64,000 nucleotides of DNA from Flagellimonas okinawensis (lineage in GTDB: Bacteria > Bacteroidota > Bacteroidia > Flavobacteriales > Flavobacteriaceae), in contig NZ_JARFVA010000001.1 in NCBI RefSeq assembly GCF_029194005.1, forward strand, positions 682,001 to 746,000. Reading direction: 5' to 3'. Numbering within the stretch: position 1 is the stretch's first letter; every line of letters begins with the position of its first letter. Both the position numbers and the translations under genes were made by a program. The notes under the pieces were generated by a model, which worked only from the letters and a program-made list of their open reading frames with translations, ran no database searches and was not told the origin of the DNA. This document shows, piece by piece, positions 35,907 through 45,205 of this stretch.

Positions 35907-38741
35907 ATGACCACCCAACCCGAATACATTTTAGAAGAAAACCTAGTTGAACAGCTACAGGACTTAGGGTACGAAAAAGTCATCATTAAAGATGAAGATC
36001 AACTCGTTTCCAACTTAAAGGGTCAGTTGGAAAAACACAACCGGACCACCTTTTCGGATGCAGAGTTTAAGCAAATATTAAATCAGCTCTCCAAGGGCAA
36101 CATTTATGAAAAGGCTAAAACCCTCCGTGACCGAATTACCTACCCCAAAGACAATGGGGAAACGGGATACGTGGAGTTGATCAACCAAGTGCATTGGTGT
36201 AAAAACCAGTATCAAGTTACCCATCAGGTCACCATGGAGGGCTCCTATAAAAACCGCTATGATGTCACCATACTCATTAACGGTCTGCCCTTAGTACAGG
36301 TTGAACTTAAAAAGCGGGGCTTGGAAATGAAAGAGGCTTTTAACCAAATCAATCGCTACGAAAGACATTCGTTTGGATCGGGAAGTGGATTGTTCCAATA
36401 CGTGCAGCTCTTTGTCATCAGCAATGGCGTAAATACAAAGTATTTTGCAAACAACCCTGTAAAAGCACGTTCCTTTAAACAAACCTTCTTTTGGGCGGAT
36501 AGGGAGAACAACATCATTACGCAGTTAAGTGAGTTTGCCAAAGAATTTTTGGAGCCTTGCCATCTCTCCAAAATGATCACCAAATACATCGTGCTGAACA
36601 CCTCTAATATCCTAATGGTATTGCGCCCATATCAGTATTATGCTACTGAAGCCATCGTAGAGCGTGTGAAAAACAGTAACAAATTTGGTTATATATGGCA
36701 CACCACTGGTTCGGGAAAGACATTGACCTCGTTTAAAGCCGCCCAGATACTAACCAATTTAGAAGATGTGCCCAAAGTGGTCTTTGTGGTAGACCGAAAG
36801 GATTTGGACTATCAGCCCATCAAAGAGTTCAATAGCTTTAGCGAGGGCAGTATCGATGCCACGGACAATACAAGCACATTGGTCAAACAGCTCTCCGATG
36901 ACACCAAGCTTATTGTAACCACCATACAAAAATTGAACACGGCCATCTCCAAGCCCAAACATATGGCGAAAGTGGATCAGCTAAAAAACGAGCGTATCGT
37001 GTTTATTTTCGATGAATGCCACCGCAGCCAGTTTGGCGATACCCATAATGCCATTAAAACCTATTTTGGCAATGCACAGATGTTCGGTTTTACGGGTACT
37101 CCCATTTTTGCCGACAATTCAACAAAGAACAAACTGGGTAGACGAACCACCAAGGATTTGTTCGAGGAGTGTTTGCATAAATACGTTATTACCGATGCCA
37201 TACGGGATAGAAATGTGCTCAAGTTTTCCATTGAGTACATGAACACTGTAAAGCTTAAAGAAGAGGTTGTGGACTTAAAAGTGGAGGACATCAATACCGC
37301 AGAAGTGCTGGAGGCTCCTGAACGACTGGAGAACAACGTGGATTTCATCATCAACAACCACAACCGTAAAACGCACAACAAACGATATACGGCCATTTTC
37401 TGCGTCCAGAACGTTAAGACACTTATTACCTATTACGAGTTGTTCCAAGCTAAAAAAGTATCAGGAGAACACGATTTAAAAGTAGCTACCATTTACTCTT
37501 ACCAGGCCAATCAGTTGGATGAGGATGCTATGGGTTTTATTCCTGACGAAGATTTTGAGGATCTTGAAAAAGATCCGTCGTCTAGATATGATACAAAGCA
37601 TACAAGGGATAAATTGGACGAATATATTTCCGATTATAACCAAATGTTCAAAACCAATTATTCCACCAATGCGTTTTATTCCTATTACAAGGATATAGGG
37701 AAACGTGTTAAAAACAGAGAGGTGGATATTTTGTTGGTGGTCAATATGTTCTTGACAGGATTCGACAGTAAATTATTGAACACCATTTATGTCGATAAAA
37801 ATTTAAAGTATCACGGCTTGATCCAAGCCTATTCCCGCACCAACCGCATATTGGACGAGGTCAAATCCCAGGGAAATGTCGTGGCCTTTAGGAATTTAAA
37901 AGAGGCCACTGATGAGGCAATTACCTTGTTTTCCAACAAAGAAGCCATTGAAGAAATTGTGGTTCAACCTTATGAGGACTACATTGAAAAGTTTGATGAA
38001 GCCGTGGAACGAGTAAAGGCCATTGCTCCAACCTTTGACAGTGTAAACGATTTGGTATCTGAAGCTGAAGAACTGGAGTTTGTAAAGGCCTTTAGGGAGT
38101 TGATGCGTGTGAAAAATGTATTGGGCACATTCACCGAGTTCAGTTTTGAGGATTTGGGCATGGACGAGCAAACCTTCGAGAACTACAAGAGCAAGTATTT
38201 GGATTTATATGATATCATAAAATCAGAGACCCAAAAGGAGAAAGTATCCATTTTGAACGACATCGATTTTGAACTGGAACTGATTCGTAGGGATGAAATA
38301 AATGTAACCTATATCTTGACCCTGTTGGCCAAACTCCACGATTCAGCGCCAAAGGAGCAAGAAGAACAGCGAAAAGCGATTTCAGACATATTGGCCTCAG
38401 AATCGCAATTAAGAAGCAAAAAAGAACTGATTGAGAAGTTTATTGCGGAAAATCTACCGTTGATAACGGACTCCGAACTAGTGGCCAATGAGTTTGAGTC
38501 CTTTTGGACTGTAGAGAAGAAAAAGGCCATAATGAACTTGGCAAAAGAGGAAAACTTGGATTATCAAAAGTTGGTCGACCTTGTAAGCAATTATCTTTTT
38601 ACAGAGAAAGAACCATTACGTGATGAGATCATTGCCGTAATGAATGAGAGGCCTAGCCTAAGGGATAGAGCAACTTTATCTGAACGGATATTAGGGAAGG
38701 TAAAAGGCTTTGTAGAAACGTTTATTGATGGGATGGGGTAA
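35907..38741 (+). CDS. hsdR: Type I restriction endonuclease subunit HsdR
   Basis: 944 residues. N-terminal nuclease domain with RYDVTIL (Asp119) and VELKK (Glu133, Lys135); SF2 motor with Walker A TGSGKT (near 270) and DECH box (369-372), then helicase motifs NMFLTGFDS and AYSRTNR. C-terminal helical tail. It needs HsdM and HsdS to bind DNA, translocate and cut; here hsdM is truncated, so activity is doubtful unless another M subunit exists. Start ATG at 35907, one base after the abi stop. Confidence 0.93.
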   Translation: MTTQPEYILEENLVEQLQDLGYEKVIIKDEDQLVSNLKGQLEKHNRTTFSDAEFKQILNQLSKGNIYEKAKTLRDRITYPKDNGETGYVELINQVHWCKNQYQVTHQVTMEGSYKNRYDVTILINGLPLVQVELKKRGLEMKEAFNQINRYERHSFGSGSGLFQYVQLFVISNGVNTKYFANNPVKARSFKQTFFWADRENNIITQLSEFAKEFLEPCHLSKMITKYIVLNTSNILMVLRPYQYYATEAIVERVKNSNKFGYIWHTTGSGKTLTSFKAAQILTNLEDVPKVVFVVDRKDLDYQPIKEFNSFSEGSIDATDNTSTLVKQLSDDTKLIVTTIQKLNTAISKPKHMAKVDQLKNERIVFIFDECHRSQFGDTHNAIKTYFGNAQMFGFTGTPIFADNSTKNKLGRRTTKDLFEECLHKYVITDAIRDRNVLKFSIEYMNTVKLKEEVVDLKVEDINTAEVLEAPERLENNVDFIINNHNRKTHNKRYTAIFCVQNVKTLITYYELFQAKKVSGEHDLKVATIYSYQANQLDEDAMGFIPDEDFEDLEKDPSSRYDTKHTRDKLDEYISDYNQMFKTNYSTNAFYSYYKDIGKRVKNREVDILLVVNMFLTGFDSKLLNTIYVDKNLKYHGLIQAYSRTNRILDEVKSQGNVVAFRNLKEATDEAITLFSNKEAIEEIVVQPYEDYIEKFDEAVERVKAIAPTFDSVNDLVSEAEELEFVKAFRELMRVKNVLGTFTEFSFEDLGMDEQTFENYKSKYLDLYDIIKSETQKEKVSILNDIDFELELIRRDEINVTYILTLLAKLHDSAPKEQEEQRKAISDILASESQLRSKKELIEKFIAENLPLITDSELVANEFESFWTVEKKKAIMNLAKEENLDYQKLVDLVSNYLFTEKEPLRDEIIAVMNERPSLRDRATLSERILGKVKGFVETFIDGMG

Positions 38742-38821
38742 ACAGTACAGAGTAAGAAAGTCCTTTTATCATCGCCCTAGTACAGATGTCCCCAACCCTT
38801 TTTCGTAATTTTATCTCCTAG

Positions 38822-38905
38822 TTGCCACACCGCGGTTAAGGATGGGCCAGCACCTTGCGGGTGATGGGGGCACAGACGGCTGATAAAGACAGCGTGGTGT
38901 GGCAA
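38822..38905. other. Structured element with 13-bp stem downstream of hsdR
   Basis: Left arm TTGCCACACCGCG (38822-38834) pairs with 38893-38905 over 13 bp with one G-U pair. The 58-nt loop holds a smaller CACC/GGTG hairpin (38851-38854 with 38860-38863). No T-run follows, so it is not a simple terminator. It lies in the 308-bp gap between hsdR and the DUF932 gene and could be a small RNA, a recombination site or a single-strand initiation structure. No RNA family recognised. Confidence 0.45.
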
Positions 38906-39049
38906 TGAACCCGCTTATTCAAACATAAACGACAGTGCACATAGAAAAAGTCATTCCCCTACCCCCTCAAAAGCACAATTTGTCCCAACTTCCCAACACC
39001 CTTTAAATCTCCGGTTTTCCCATAGGCACCGGAGAAACCCTAGATGGCT

Positions 39050-39886
39050 TTATGCCATTTCATAAACGGTCTGGAACAACTCCTTGTCTAAACGCTCCTG
39101 ACGTGAAAAGCTTTTTTTGAGACTGCTATGGAGCACGGCATTAAAGGCATTGTAACCCAACCAAAGGTTCGGTGTGACACCTAGCTGAATGGCCTCATAA
39201 TTAAGGATGTCAATAACCTCCCGAGCTCTTTTAGAGGGGTCATCATTGGTATCACTACACTCATAGCGGAAAAGCTTGGTCTGCTCCAGCACTTCTTTCA
39301 CAAAGGCCTTGGTATCCAATAGTTCCACAGTCATCATTTGATGGAATCTATCGGATATGGTATAGAACTCATTATCCATGAACTTTTGAAAAAGCCCTTC
39401 CAGTTCAGGCATGATCAAATGGACACTGTTCTTATGATGCTTGATCGAAAAGCCTATTTCGGTCTTGGCCACATGCAGGCCATTGGAGCATACCTTGCGG
39501 TAGAACCCAAAATGTCCAGAGGTGCGTTCGCTCCCGTCATAGGAGTTGGTGAATCGGAGCATGGGCAGGATGGCATCCTCTCGGTTCCCCACGGAAAACT
39601 GGGTATTATCGGTCAGGATGAAGTCCATACTAAAACTTCTGTCAGAGCGGTTAATGGTCTGGCGAGAATATTCCAGACCGGTTTTGATGACCCGGTTCTC
39701 GGCTTTCCCAAAAAACAGTTCATTCGGGATATGCCCATAACGTTTTGAGACCACGTTCACAATCTTTCCATGGCTCACAACGGCCTGTTCCATACCCTTT
39801 CTAGTGGGTATTCCGGTCAATTCTTCCAAAGGTCTTAGTTCAGCTGGTACAAAGACCTCGTCCTGTTGCAATCTGTTCAAATACAT
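39050..39886 (-). CDS. DUF932-family protein of mobile elements
   Basis: 278 residues, no signal peptide. Seen: RYGHIPNELFF near residue 50, MLRFTNSYDGSERTSGHFGF in the middle, and VCSNGLHV, as in DUF932/phage-plasmid-like proteins carried by ICEs and plasmids. Their role is unknown; some are near anti-restriction genes. A shared leader element lies 69-112 bp upstream of its ATG (39955-39998). The gene reads with the mob/tra strand. Confidence 0.75.
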   Translation of the reverse strand: MYLNRLQQDEVFVPAELRPLEELTGIPTRKGMEQAVVSHGKIVNVVSKRYGHIPNELFFGKAENRVIKTGLEYSRQTINRSDRSFSMDFILTDNTQFSVGNREDAILPMLRFTNSYDGSERTSGHFGFYRKVCSNGLHVAKTEIGFSIKHHKNSVHLIMPELEGLFQKFMDNEFYTISDRFHQMMTVELLDTKAFVKEVLEQTKLFRYECSDTNDDPSKRAREVIDILNYEAIQLGVTPNLWLGYNAFNAVLHSSLKKSFSRQERLDKELFQTVYEMA

Positions 39887-39954
39887 AATTTATGGATTTA
39901 AGGTTAAACAATAAGTGCCGGACGCAGCAAACGGAAGACAGGCTGAGGAGTGGC

Positions 39955-39998
39955 AAGGAAACGGAATATAAAGGGACGCAAGGAACGGTTTATGCCGT
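39955..39998 (-). repeat. Leader element copy A (shared with 46511-46553)
   Basis: Two conserved blocks: AAGGAAACGGAATA (39955-39968) and, after 14 bp, GAACGGTTTATGCCGT (39983-39998). The second block contains the palindrome ACGG-N6-CCGT. The same blocks occur at 46511-46553 with a 13-bp spacer. In both places the element starts about 68 bp upstream of a minus-strand start codon, suggesting a common promoter or operator. Confidence 0.6.
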
Positions 39999-40106
39999 CC
40001 CTTGTCCGACAACAGGCTGCGACGTTTACCTTTCGACACCTATTGATGGAACACTTATTCCGGACCGTCCTTTGTCAACCCATCAATTCTTTAGAAGTTC
40101 GTAATA

Positions 40107-40715
40107 TTGCCGACCATTAAAAAACCAAACAAAACCAAATCCTTAGCATTGAAACGTACCAAAAATCACAATCCGTTTTATGTCATCACTGGAGGCCCGG
40201 GAGTGGGCAAGACTACGCTCCTAAAGGAACTACAGCAAAGAGGCATGGCAGTAGTCCCGGAAATCGCCCGCGAACTCATCAAGGAACAACAGGCCGTAGA
40301 TGGCGATGCCCTACCTTGGAAAAACAAAAAGCTTTATATGGAAATGATGTTTCATCGTTCCCTTGCAAGTTTTGAAAAGGCCAAGAACGACCACAAGGAA
40401 ACCACTCTCCTTTTTTTTGACCGTGGCTTTTTGGATGCCCTATGTTACGCCTCCTTGGAAGGTATTCCAATTGATCAAGAAATGAGGACCTACGTTGAAA
40501 CGGCCAGATACAACGACCATGTTTTTATTTTACCCCCTTGGGAAGAAATTTATCAAACGGATGAACAGCGAAAACAAGACTGGAATGAGGCTGTATTTAC
40601 CTACAACAAAATCATCCAGACCTATCGCAGCCATCTATACGACCTAATTGAAGTTCCCAAGACCTCTGTAAAAGAAAGGGCGGATTTCATTTTGAATCAC
40701 ATCCAGAACTCCTAA
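40107..40715 (+). CDS. P-loop ATPase/kinase-like protein (AAA_28 type)
   Basis: 202 residues. Walker A GGPGVGKTTLL (about 29-39), Walker B LLFFDRGFLDAL, and a VVPEIAREL helix typical of AAA_28 proteins, a group related to nucleotide and nucleoside kinases such as the NadR kinase domain. No ATG precedes the basic N-terminus, so TTG 40107 is the best start. It converges with the thiamine-transport operon; in that context a vitamin kinase role is possible but unproven. Confidence 0.68.
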   Translation: MPTIKKPNKTKSLALKRTKNHNPFYVITGGPGVGKTTLLKELQQRGMAVVPEIARELIKEQQAVDGDALPWKNKKLYMEMMFHRSLASFEKAKNDHKETTLLFFDRGFLDALCYASLEGIPIDQEMRTYVETARYNDHVFILPPWEEIYQTDEQRKQDWNEAVFTYNKIIQTYRSHLYDLIEVPKTSVKERADFILNHIQNS

Positions 40716-40762
40716 TTTTCTTAAACCTAAAATTTAATTGCTTTGCTTTAAAATGGGATTTC

Positions 40763-41782
40763 TCAATCCAATTTACCATGGAAATTGTGGTGTTGTGTAG
40801 CCGTGAAATAGTCCCTAAATATTTGGTTCACTGTTTGACCTTCCGTGATTCCTCGAATGCCCAAAAAAGGAAATACTTCAATGATTGCTTTCGAAATAGT
40901 ACCAATAGACCGAGAAGCCTCATGATGTATTTCATTGATAAAATCAATCGGTACAGATAGTCCAATCTCAATACTATATTCCAGCTGTTTTGCAAATATC
41001 ATAACTTGATAATTAGCACCAATCAAAATATCTTGAAGTTTATTAAAAAAGGTATTTGACTTCTTAAACATTTGAGCCTCCTTCAAAAAGTGATCCGCCA
41101 TCCCCAAATAATTGACCCATAAGGTCAAATCTGCAAATACCGAGAATGGAATTTTAAAGATGGGCTGAGGCAGATAAAATTCATCATATACGAAACTGTA
41201 CTTGTTATCCACCCATTTGGATCGCACTGCAAAAGAGTCGGTAACCGTAGCCCTTAACCCCATGGCATTCCAATCCCGTATAATTTCGACATCATCTTTT
41301 TTGAGCACAAAAGATTGTATCATAGGGCTACCATCCTCTAAAAGGATATCCTCGCCTCCTTCCTGAATCTTTGCGTTCAAAGTGAAATGTGTCAGATAGG
41401 GTGCTCCTGTGGCATACTTCCAATGTCCATTGATTATATAGCCATCGTCCATTTTCTCAGCAGTCCCAAATGCACCTCCACTCCCCCCAAAGCGAACCGC
41501 TTTTTCGGATTCTAAAAAAATCTCGTCCGCAACGCCCTGCTTTAAATTCCCAATAAAGAAATTGGCTCCGCTGCACAAGGTCACGGTCCAGCCCAGACTA
41601 CCATCGCATTGGGCAAGTGAATGTAAGGTTTTCAAGCCCTCGGACAAGGACATTTCCATTCCACCATATTCTTTTGGCACCCAAAGGTTCCACAAATTTT
41701 CGGCATCGATCCAATCCAGAACTTCTTTTGGAAACTCCTTTTTCCCAAAACAGCGTTGTTGAATGCTATGCTGCGGCTCCAT
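40763..41782 (-). CDS. Acyl-CoA dehydrogenase-like flavoprotein under TPP riboswitch
   Basis: 339 residues (344 if the ATG at 41797 is used). N-terminal helical domain (WVPKEYGGMEMSLSEGLKTL), beta domain (FGGSGGAFGTAEKMDDGYII, then NGHWKYATGAP) and C-terminal four-helix bundle, as in acyl-CoA dehydrogenases and the DszC/HpaB-like flavin monooxygenases. The usual CoA substrate is not indicated. Overlaps the 3' end of the transporter gene by 17 bp, so it shares the TPP riboswitch. A role in thiamine or thiazole salvage is inferred from this alone. Confidence 0.72.
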   Translation of the reverse strand: MEPQHSIQQRCFGKKEFPKEVLDWIDAENLWNLWVPKEYGGMEMSLSEGLKTLHSLAQCDGSLGWTVTLCSGANFFIGNLKQGVADEIFLESEKAVRFGGSGGAFGTAEKMDDGYIINGHWKYATGAPYLTHFTLNAKIQEGGEDILLEDGSPMIQSFVLKKDDVEIIRDWNAMGLRATVTDSFAVRSKWVDNKYSFVYDEFYLPQPIFKIPFSVFADLTLWVNYLGMADHFLKEAQMFKKSNTFFNKLQDILIGANYQVMIFAKQLEYSIEIGLSVPIDFINEIHHEASRSIGTISKAIIEVFPFLGIRGITEGQTVNQIFRDYFTATQHHNFHGKLD

Positions 41783-42359
41783 CCAATTCCTTTTCAATGA
41801 TTTTGGACCATTTGATATAACCCGATATGGCCACCAAGAATAAAAACGTTGTCAATCCCGCATATATGTATAGTTCTTTGTACACTAACAGTGGTATGGA
41901 AATCAAGTTGCTAATATTCAAATAAATCCAGTTTTCTATCTTTCGTTTGGCCATTAACCACATCCCTGCCCAAGCAAAGGCAACGACCATGGCGTCCCAA
42001 TAGGGGACATCGGAATCCGTATGTTGTCCCAACCAATAGGCCATAATGAGAAAGCATCCTAATACAATGCCTACTGCAATCCCATGATCTCTACCATCAG
42101 AATAAGAAATGGGCGATTCTTTTTGTTGCTTTCCCATCTTCCAATAGAACCAACCATAGATACTCATGACCAAATAGTAAAGATTTAGAAGAATGTCGGC
42201 ATATAATCGGGATTGGTACAACACCCAAATACTGATCAATATGGCAATGATTCCAAAAAGGTAATTATGTACGTTGTTCTGGCGTGCCATAAGGACCTGA
42301 ACCACACCAAAGGCGGTTCCTACCCATTGTAAAACAACTAATTGTGAAAATATTTCCAT
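41766..42359 (-). CDS. pnuT: PnuC-family vitamin transporter, probably thiamine (PnuT)
   Basis: 197 residues with seven or so membrane spans; segments YYLVMSIYGWFYWKMGK and WAGMWLMAKRKIENWIYLNI carry the Trp/Tyr/Asn pattern of PnuC-type facilitators. PnuC proteins carry nicotinamide riboside; the subgroup behind TPP riboswitches in Bacteroidota (PnuT) carries thiamine. Because a clear TPP riboswitch lies 77 bp upstream, thiamine is the likely cargo. ATG 42359 is chosen; the longer frame to 42434 runs into the riboswitch. Confidence 0.87.
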   Translation of the reverse strand: MEIFSQLVVLQWVGTAFGVVQVLMARQNNVHNYLFGIIAILISIWVLYQSRLYADILLNLYYLVMSIYGWFYWKMGKQQKESPISYSDGRDHGIAVGIVLGCFLIMAYWLGQHTDSDVPYWDAMVVAFAWAGMWLMAKRKIENWIYLNISNLISIPLLVYKELYIYAGLTTFLFLVAISGYIKWSKIIEKELDGAAA

Positions 42360-42435
42360 TTTTTGGGTTTCTCTACTAATTATAATGACATCGGAATCCC
42401 AAAATGGAACAAAGGCCTGAATCGGCTTTTCCAAA

Positions 42436-42517
42436 ATCCCTACGCCAGCATTATCTGGATCAGGTGCGAAGCAAAGTGCTTCCGGGTTTAATCTCAGCCC
42501 TTACGGACACCCCTTGT
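42436..42517 (-). ncRNA. TPP (thiamine pyrophosphate) riboswitch, THI element
   Basis: On the minus strand the leader reads GGGGTGTCC, GGCTGAGAT, AAACCC, then CACCTGATCCAGATAATG and CTGGCGTAGGG, which are all the conserved boxes of the THI element in order, with a variable hairpin between ACCC and ACCTGATC. Binding of TPP should lower expression of the transporter and flavoprotein downstream. Confidence 0.95.
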
Positions 42518-42585
42518 GTTATTGTATAAAGGTAGAATTGTTTTTTGGAAATACATATTTGAAATGCAAACATTCCTAAACTAGG

Positions 42586-44172
42586 TTATTTAAAAATCGT
42601 CCCAATATCATGGTGTACCTTTAAATAATGCTGTTCCAATTCCAGTTCAGTTACCTCTAAAGGTTTAGGTAATCCCTTTTGAATTTCTGGTTTGACAAAC
42701 CGCACCTTCCGATCTTTTCCATCTGCGAACACCACAAACTCCCCTTGCCTTAACCGAAAGAACACCTCTGCCCTTCGTTTGGACACTTCCTTCTCCCCTT
42801 CCGTTATTCGACTTTCCAAGTTGAGCCCTGAACTCTTGCTCACACTTCGGGTCGGAATCTTGACCAGCTCAAAAAAGCGTTCATAGTATCTTGCTGTATC
42901 TGGGTCGTTCACCTTCCCAAAAAACTGATAGGATAGATTGGATAGGATTGCCTTACTCGCCTTTTCCCCATACATCATATCATTTTGGATCTTGTCCTGA
43001 AGGACATAGACACTCACAATATCATAGCTTCGTAAAGTAGCAGGTATTCGATGCATGTTTAATAACCGTAAGGTGGAAGCCTCTTCCAACAACATAAAGG
43101 AAGGTTTACGATTGCGCTGGGACATTTGTTTGGAGATGGTATGGATGATGGTGGCAATAACCGGAGATAAGGAAGCATCCTTTTGCGGATTGTTGACCAA
43201 GGCTATGACTGCAGGATTCTTTTCATTATTGATATCCAAGGGAATCTCATCCGCGGAAAGCACCATAAAAATCTTCCGTGTACTGATCTTTTTAATGGCA
43301 TTGGCCAGGGTACTGAGTACTCCTGCTGTCTGTCGTTCAGAACCCACACCACTGATAAAGGCATCGGCCATGGCCCTTGCGGTAATGTTTCCTCGTAGAA
43401 ATTTGATCAGGCTTTTGGTGGACAACTGTTGGAACAAAGCTATCAGATGGGGCAAGGTGCAATAATGCGGGTAGTCTTTTTTTAGACGCCATATCAGCCC
43501 GCTGACCAACCCTTCTGCAGCATCCTTAAAAAAGCGTGAGGTGCTATTCTCATCTGAGTCCTTATGTTCCATCAGATTTTCCAAAAGCACCCGTGATACC
43601 TCATGCACACTTTCTTCATCGGGCAAGTATCTTGGGGCTATTGGATTCACTCGATGATATATAGGTCCGAAAGAAACAATCCGAAAGGGAATCTTTTCAT
43701 CTTGCCATAAGGGGTAGGCCATTTCCGTGATCTCAAAATCCTTGTAATCATGTATAATCCCGGAGAAATGCGCTTTCTGAAAATGCCTCAAAAAATTATA
43801 GATGACACTTTCGGTCTTTCCACTCCCTGCAGAGGCCATTACGGAAACTCCTCTTCGAATATTCTCCATAACCAAGGGTCTGCCACGCACTTTCATCTTT
43901 ACTACAAAGGTTTTGGAAGGTTTCTTATCGTCCTTGAAATAGTCCACAAAACTATAAATGATGATGTGCAGGAACATCAAAGGCAACCATAGGGTCAATG
44001 TCCTTTTTATTAAATCATCCCATCCCAAAATCAAACCATTGGCCATGGCCAAAAGTACGATCCCCAAAGCCCAAATCACAAAGCCATATTCGAGATACCG
44101 ATTCACCACAACCGAAATCCCTCCCCCAACCAACAGGCAACCTATAGTTCCAATCCATCCTAAATGCTCCAT
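42586..44172 (-). CDS. Type IV secretion coupling protein (VirD4/TraD-like, mob operon)
   Basis: 528 residues. Two N-terminal membrane helices (about 5-24 and 34-50), then a hexameric DNA pump with Walker A MASAGSGKTE (116-120 core) and Walker B SFMLLEEASTLRLL. It couples the relaxase-DNA complex to the mating channel. Bacteroides elements name it TraG-like or MobC. It lies 11 bp downstream of the relaxase gene, same strand. Confidence 0.9.
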   Translation of the reverse strand: MEHLGWIGTIGCLLVGGGISVVVNRYLEYGFVIWALGIVLLAMANGLILGWDDLIKRTLTLWLPLMFLHIIIYSFVDYFKDDKKPSKTFVVKMKVRGRPLVMENIRRGVSVMASAGSGKTESVIYNFLRHFQKAHFSGIIHDYKDFEITEMAYPLWQDEKIPFRIVSFGPIYHRVNPIAPRYLPDEESVHEVSRVLLENLMEHKDSDENSTSRFFKDAAEGLVSGLIWRLKKDYPHYCTLPHLIALFQQLSTKSLIKFLRGNITARAMADAFISGVGSERQTAGVLSTLANAIKKISTRKIFMVLSADEIPLDINNEKNPAVIALVNNPQKDASLSPVIATIIHTISKQMSQRNRKPSFMLLEEASTLRLLNMHRIPATLRSYDIVSVYVLQDKIQNDMMYGEKASKAILSNLSYQFFGKVNDPDTARYYERFFELVKIPTRSVSKSSGLNLESRITEGEKEVSKRRAEVFFRLRQGEFVVFADGKDRKVRFVKPEIQKGLPKPLEVTELELEQHYLKVHHDIGTIFK

Positions 44173-44183
44173 ATCTTTATCTT

Positions 44184-45203
44184 TTACATACCAATCGATC
44201 CCGATTCCATAGCCTTCCCGATTCCTTTCTTCAGTTGCATCATGGCCTTATAGGCCAATTGGGCCTTGTTTGTGGGGATGCTCGGAACATGGACACCGGC
44301 CTTGAACAATAATTGTTTGGCCACTTGCTTCTCGTTTGTGGGCAAACCCAATAGCGCTGCAAAGAACTGTTTGGGATTCTTGTCCAACAAGTTTCGGGCA
44401 TGGTAGGTTTCCACAAAATTTCTTCTATACCCAAACTGTCTATCAAAAGTTTTTTCAGAGGCACGATAGAATTTATCCCTATCAAAGCCCTGCTTTACTT
44501 TCTCCCCGTTCAATGTTGTCTCGGAGGTCCGAAATTTAGATCCAGGTGAAAGGCTATGGGAATTGGTCACATCCTTACGGCTGACAATGATATGGATATG
44601 GCTCTGGTGGCCTTCCTTGGCCATGCCTGGAACGATACGTTTGCCATGCTGTTTATGGGGCGCTTCTAGTTCCAATGCCTGTATTTTTTCTTTGAGTTTA
44701 CCGATATCCCCATGCTCCCTACCTTGTTTGATGTCCCTAATCTTATGTTGTAGTGCCAGGATCTTACTGGCAATGGGTTGGTTTTCTTTAACTGCTTTAT
44801 CTTTTTCGGAATAGGTTCGTTCCCGTTCCAACTTCGCGAAATACAATACCTCCTTTACGGTCACTTCCTTGTCTCGATAAAAGGAGGCAGCATAGGTCTT
44901 CATCAGTTCCCGGGTGTACTCTTTCAGTTTTTCGGAATCGTTCCCGATATGTTTCAGTTCTGCTTGTGAGGGACTTACCATAATGGAATAAAACTTAGGA
45001 TCTCGCTTGGACAACTTGGAGGTATTGGCATCGATTTCGGCAATGACCCGTTGGGCATCAATGTCATTTTCCGTTTGATTGAAAAAAAGTTCCTGCTCTT
45101 CTGGAGCCTTCCCTTCGTTCTCCTTTTCCAAATACTTGATAAAATCACTGGCACTGCCATGATAGTTATCTCCCAAGTGTTGTCTTGTGATGGCGATGTA
45201 CAT
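44184..45203 (-). CDS. mobB: Relaxase, MobB-like (DUF5712 type)
   Basis: 339 residues. Tyrosine near the N-terminus (MYIAITRQHLGDNYHG) and a histidine cluster SHIHIIVSRKD (about residue 200) form the HUH-type metal site needed to nick DNA at oriT. Coiled, charged middle (ERTYSEKDKAVKENQ) and basic C-terminus. Two bp separate it from bfmA; together with the coupling protein they make the mobilization operon. Confidence 0.85.
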   Translation of the reverse strand: MYIAITRQHLGDNYHGSASDFIKYLEKENEGKAPEEQELFFNQTENDIDAQRVIAEIDANTSKLSKRDPKFYSIMVSPSQAELKHIGNDSEKLKEYTRELMKTYAASFYRDKEVTVKEVLYFAKLERERTYSEKDKAVKENQPIASKILALQHKIRDIKQGREHGDIGKLKEKIQALELEAPHKQHGKRIVPGMAKEGHQSHIHIIVSRKDVTNSHSLSPGSKFRTSETTLNGEKVKQGFDRDKFYRASEKTFDRQFGYRRNFVETYHARNLLDKNPKQFFAALLGLPTNEKQVAKQLLFKAGVHVPSIPTNKAQLAYKAMMQLKKGIGKAMESGSIGM

Positions 45204-45205
45204 AC

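Noticed and set aside
38822..38905. Interpreting the 13-bp stem as a transcription terminator of hsdR
   Set aside because: No T-run follows on either strand and the loop is 58 nt, unlike a Rho-independent terminator.
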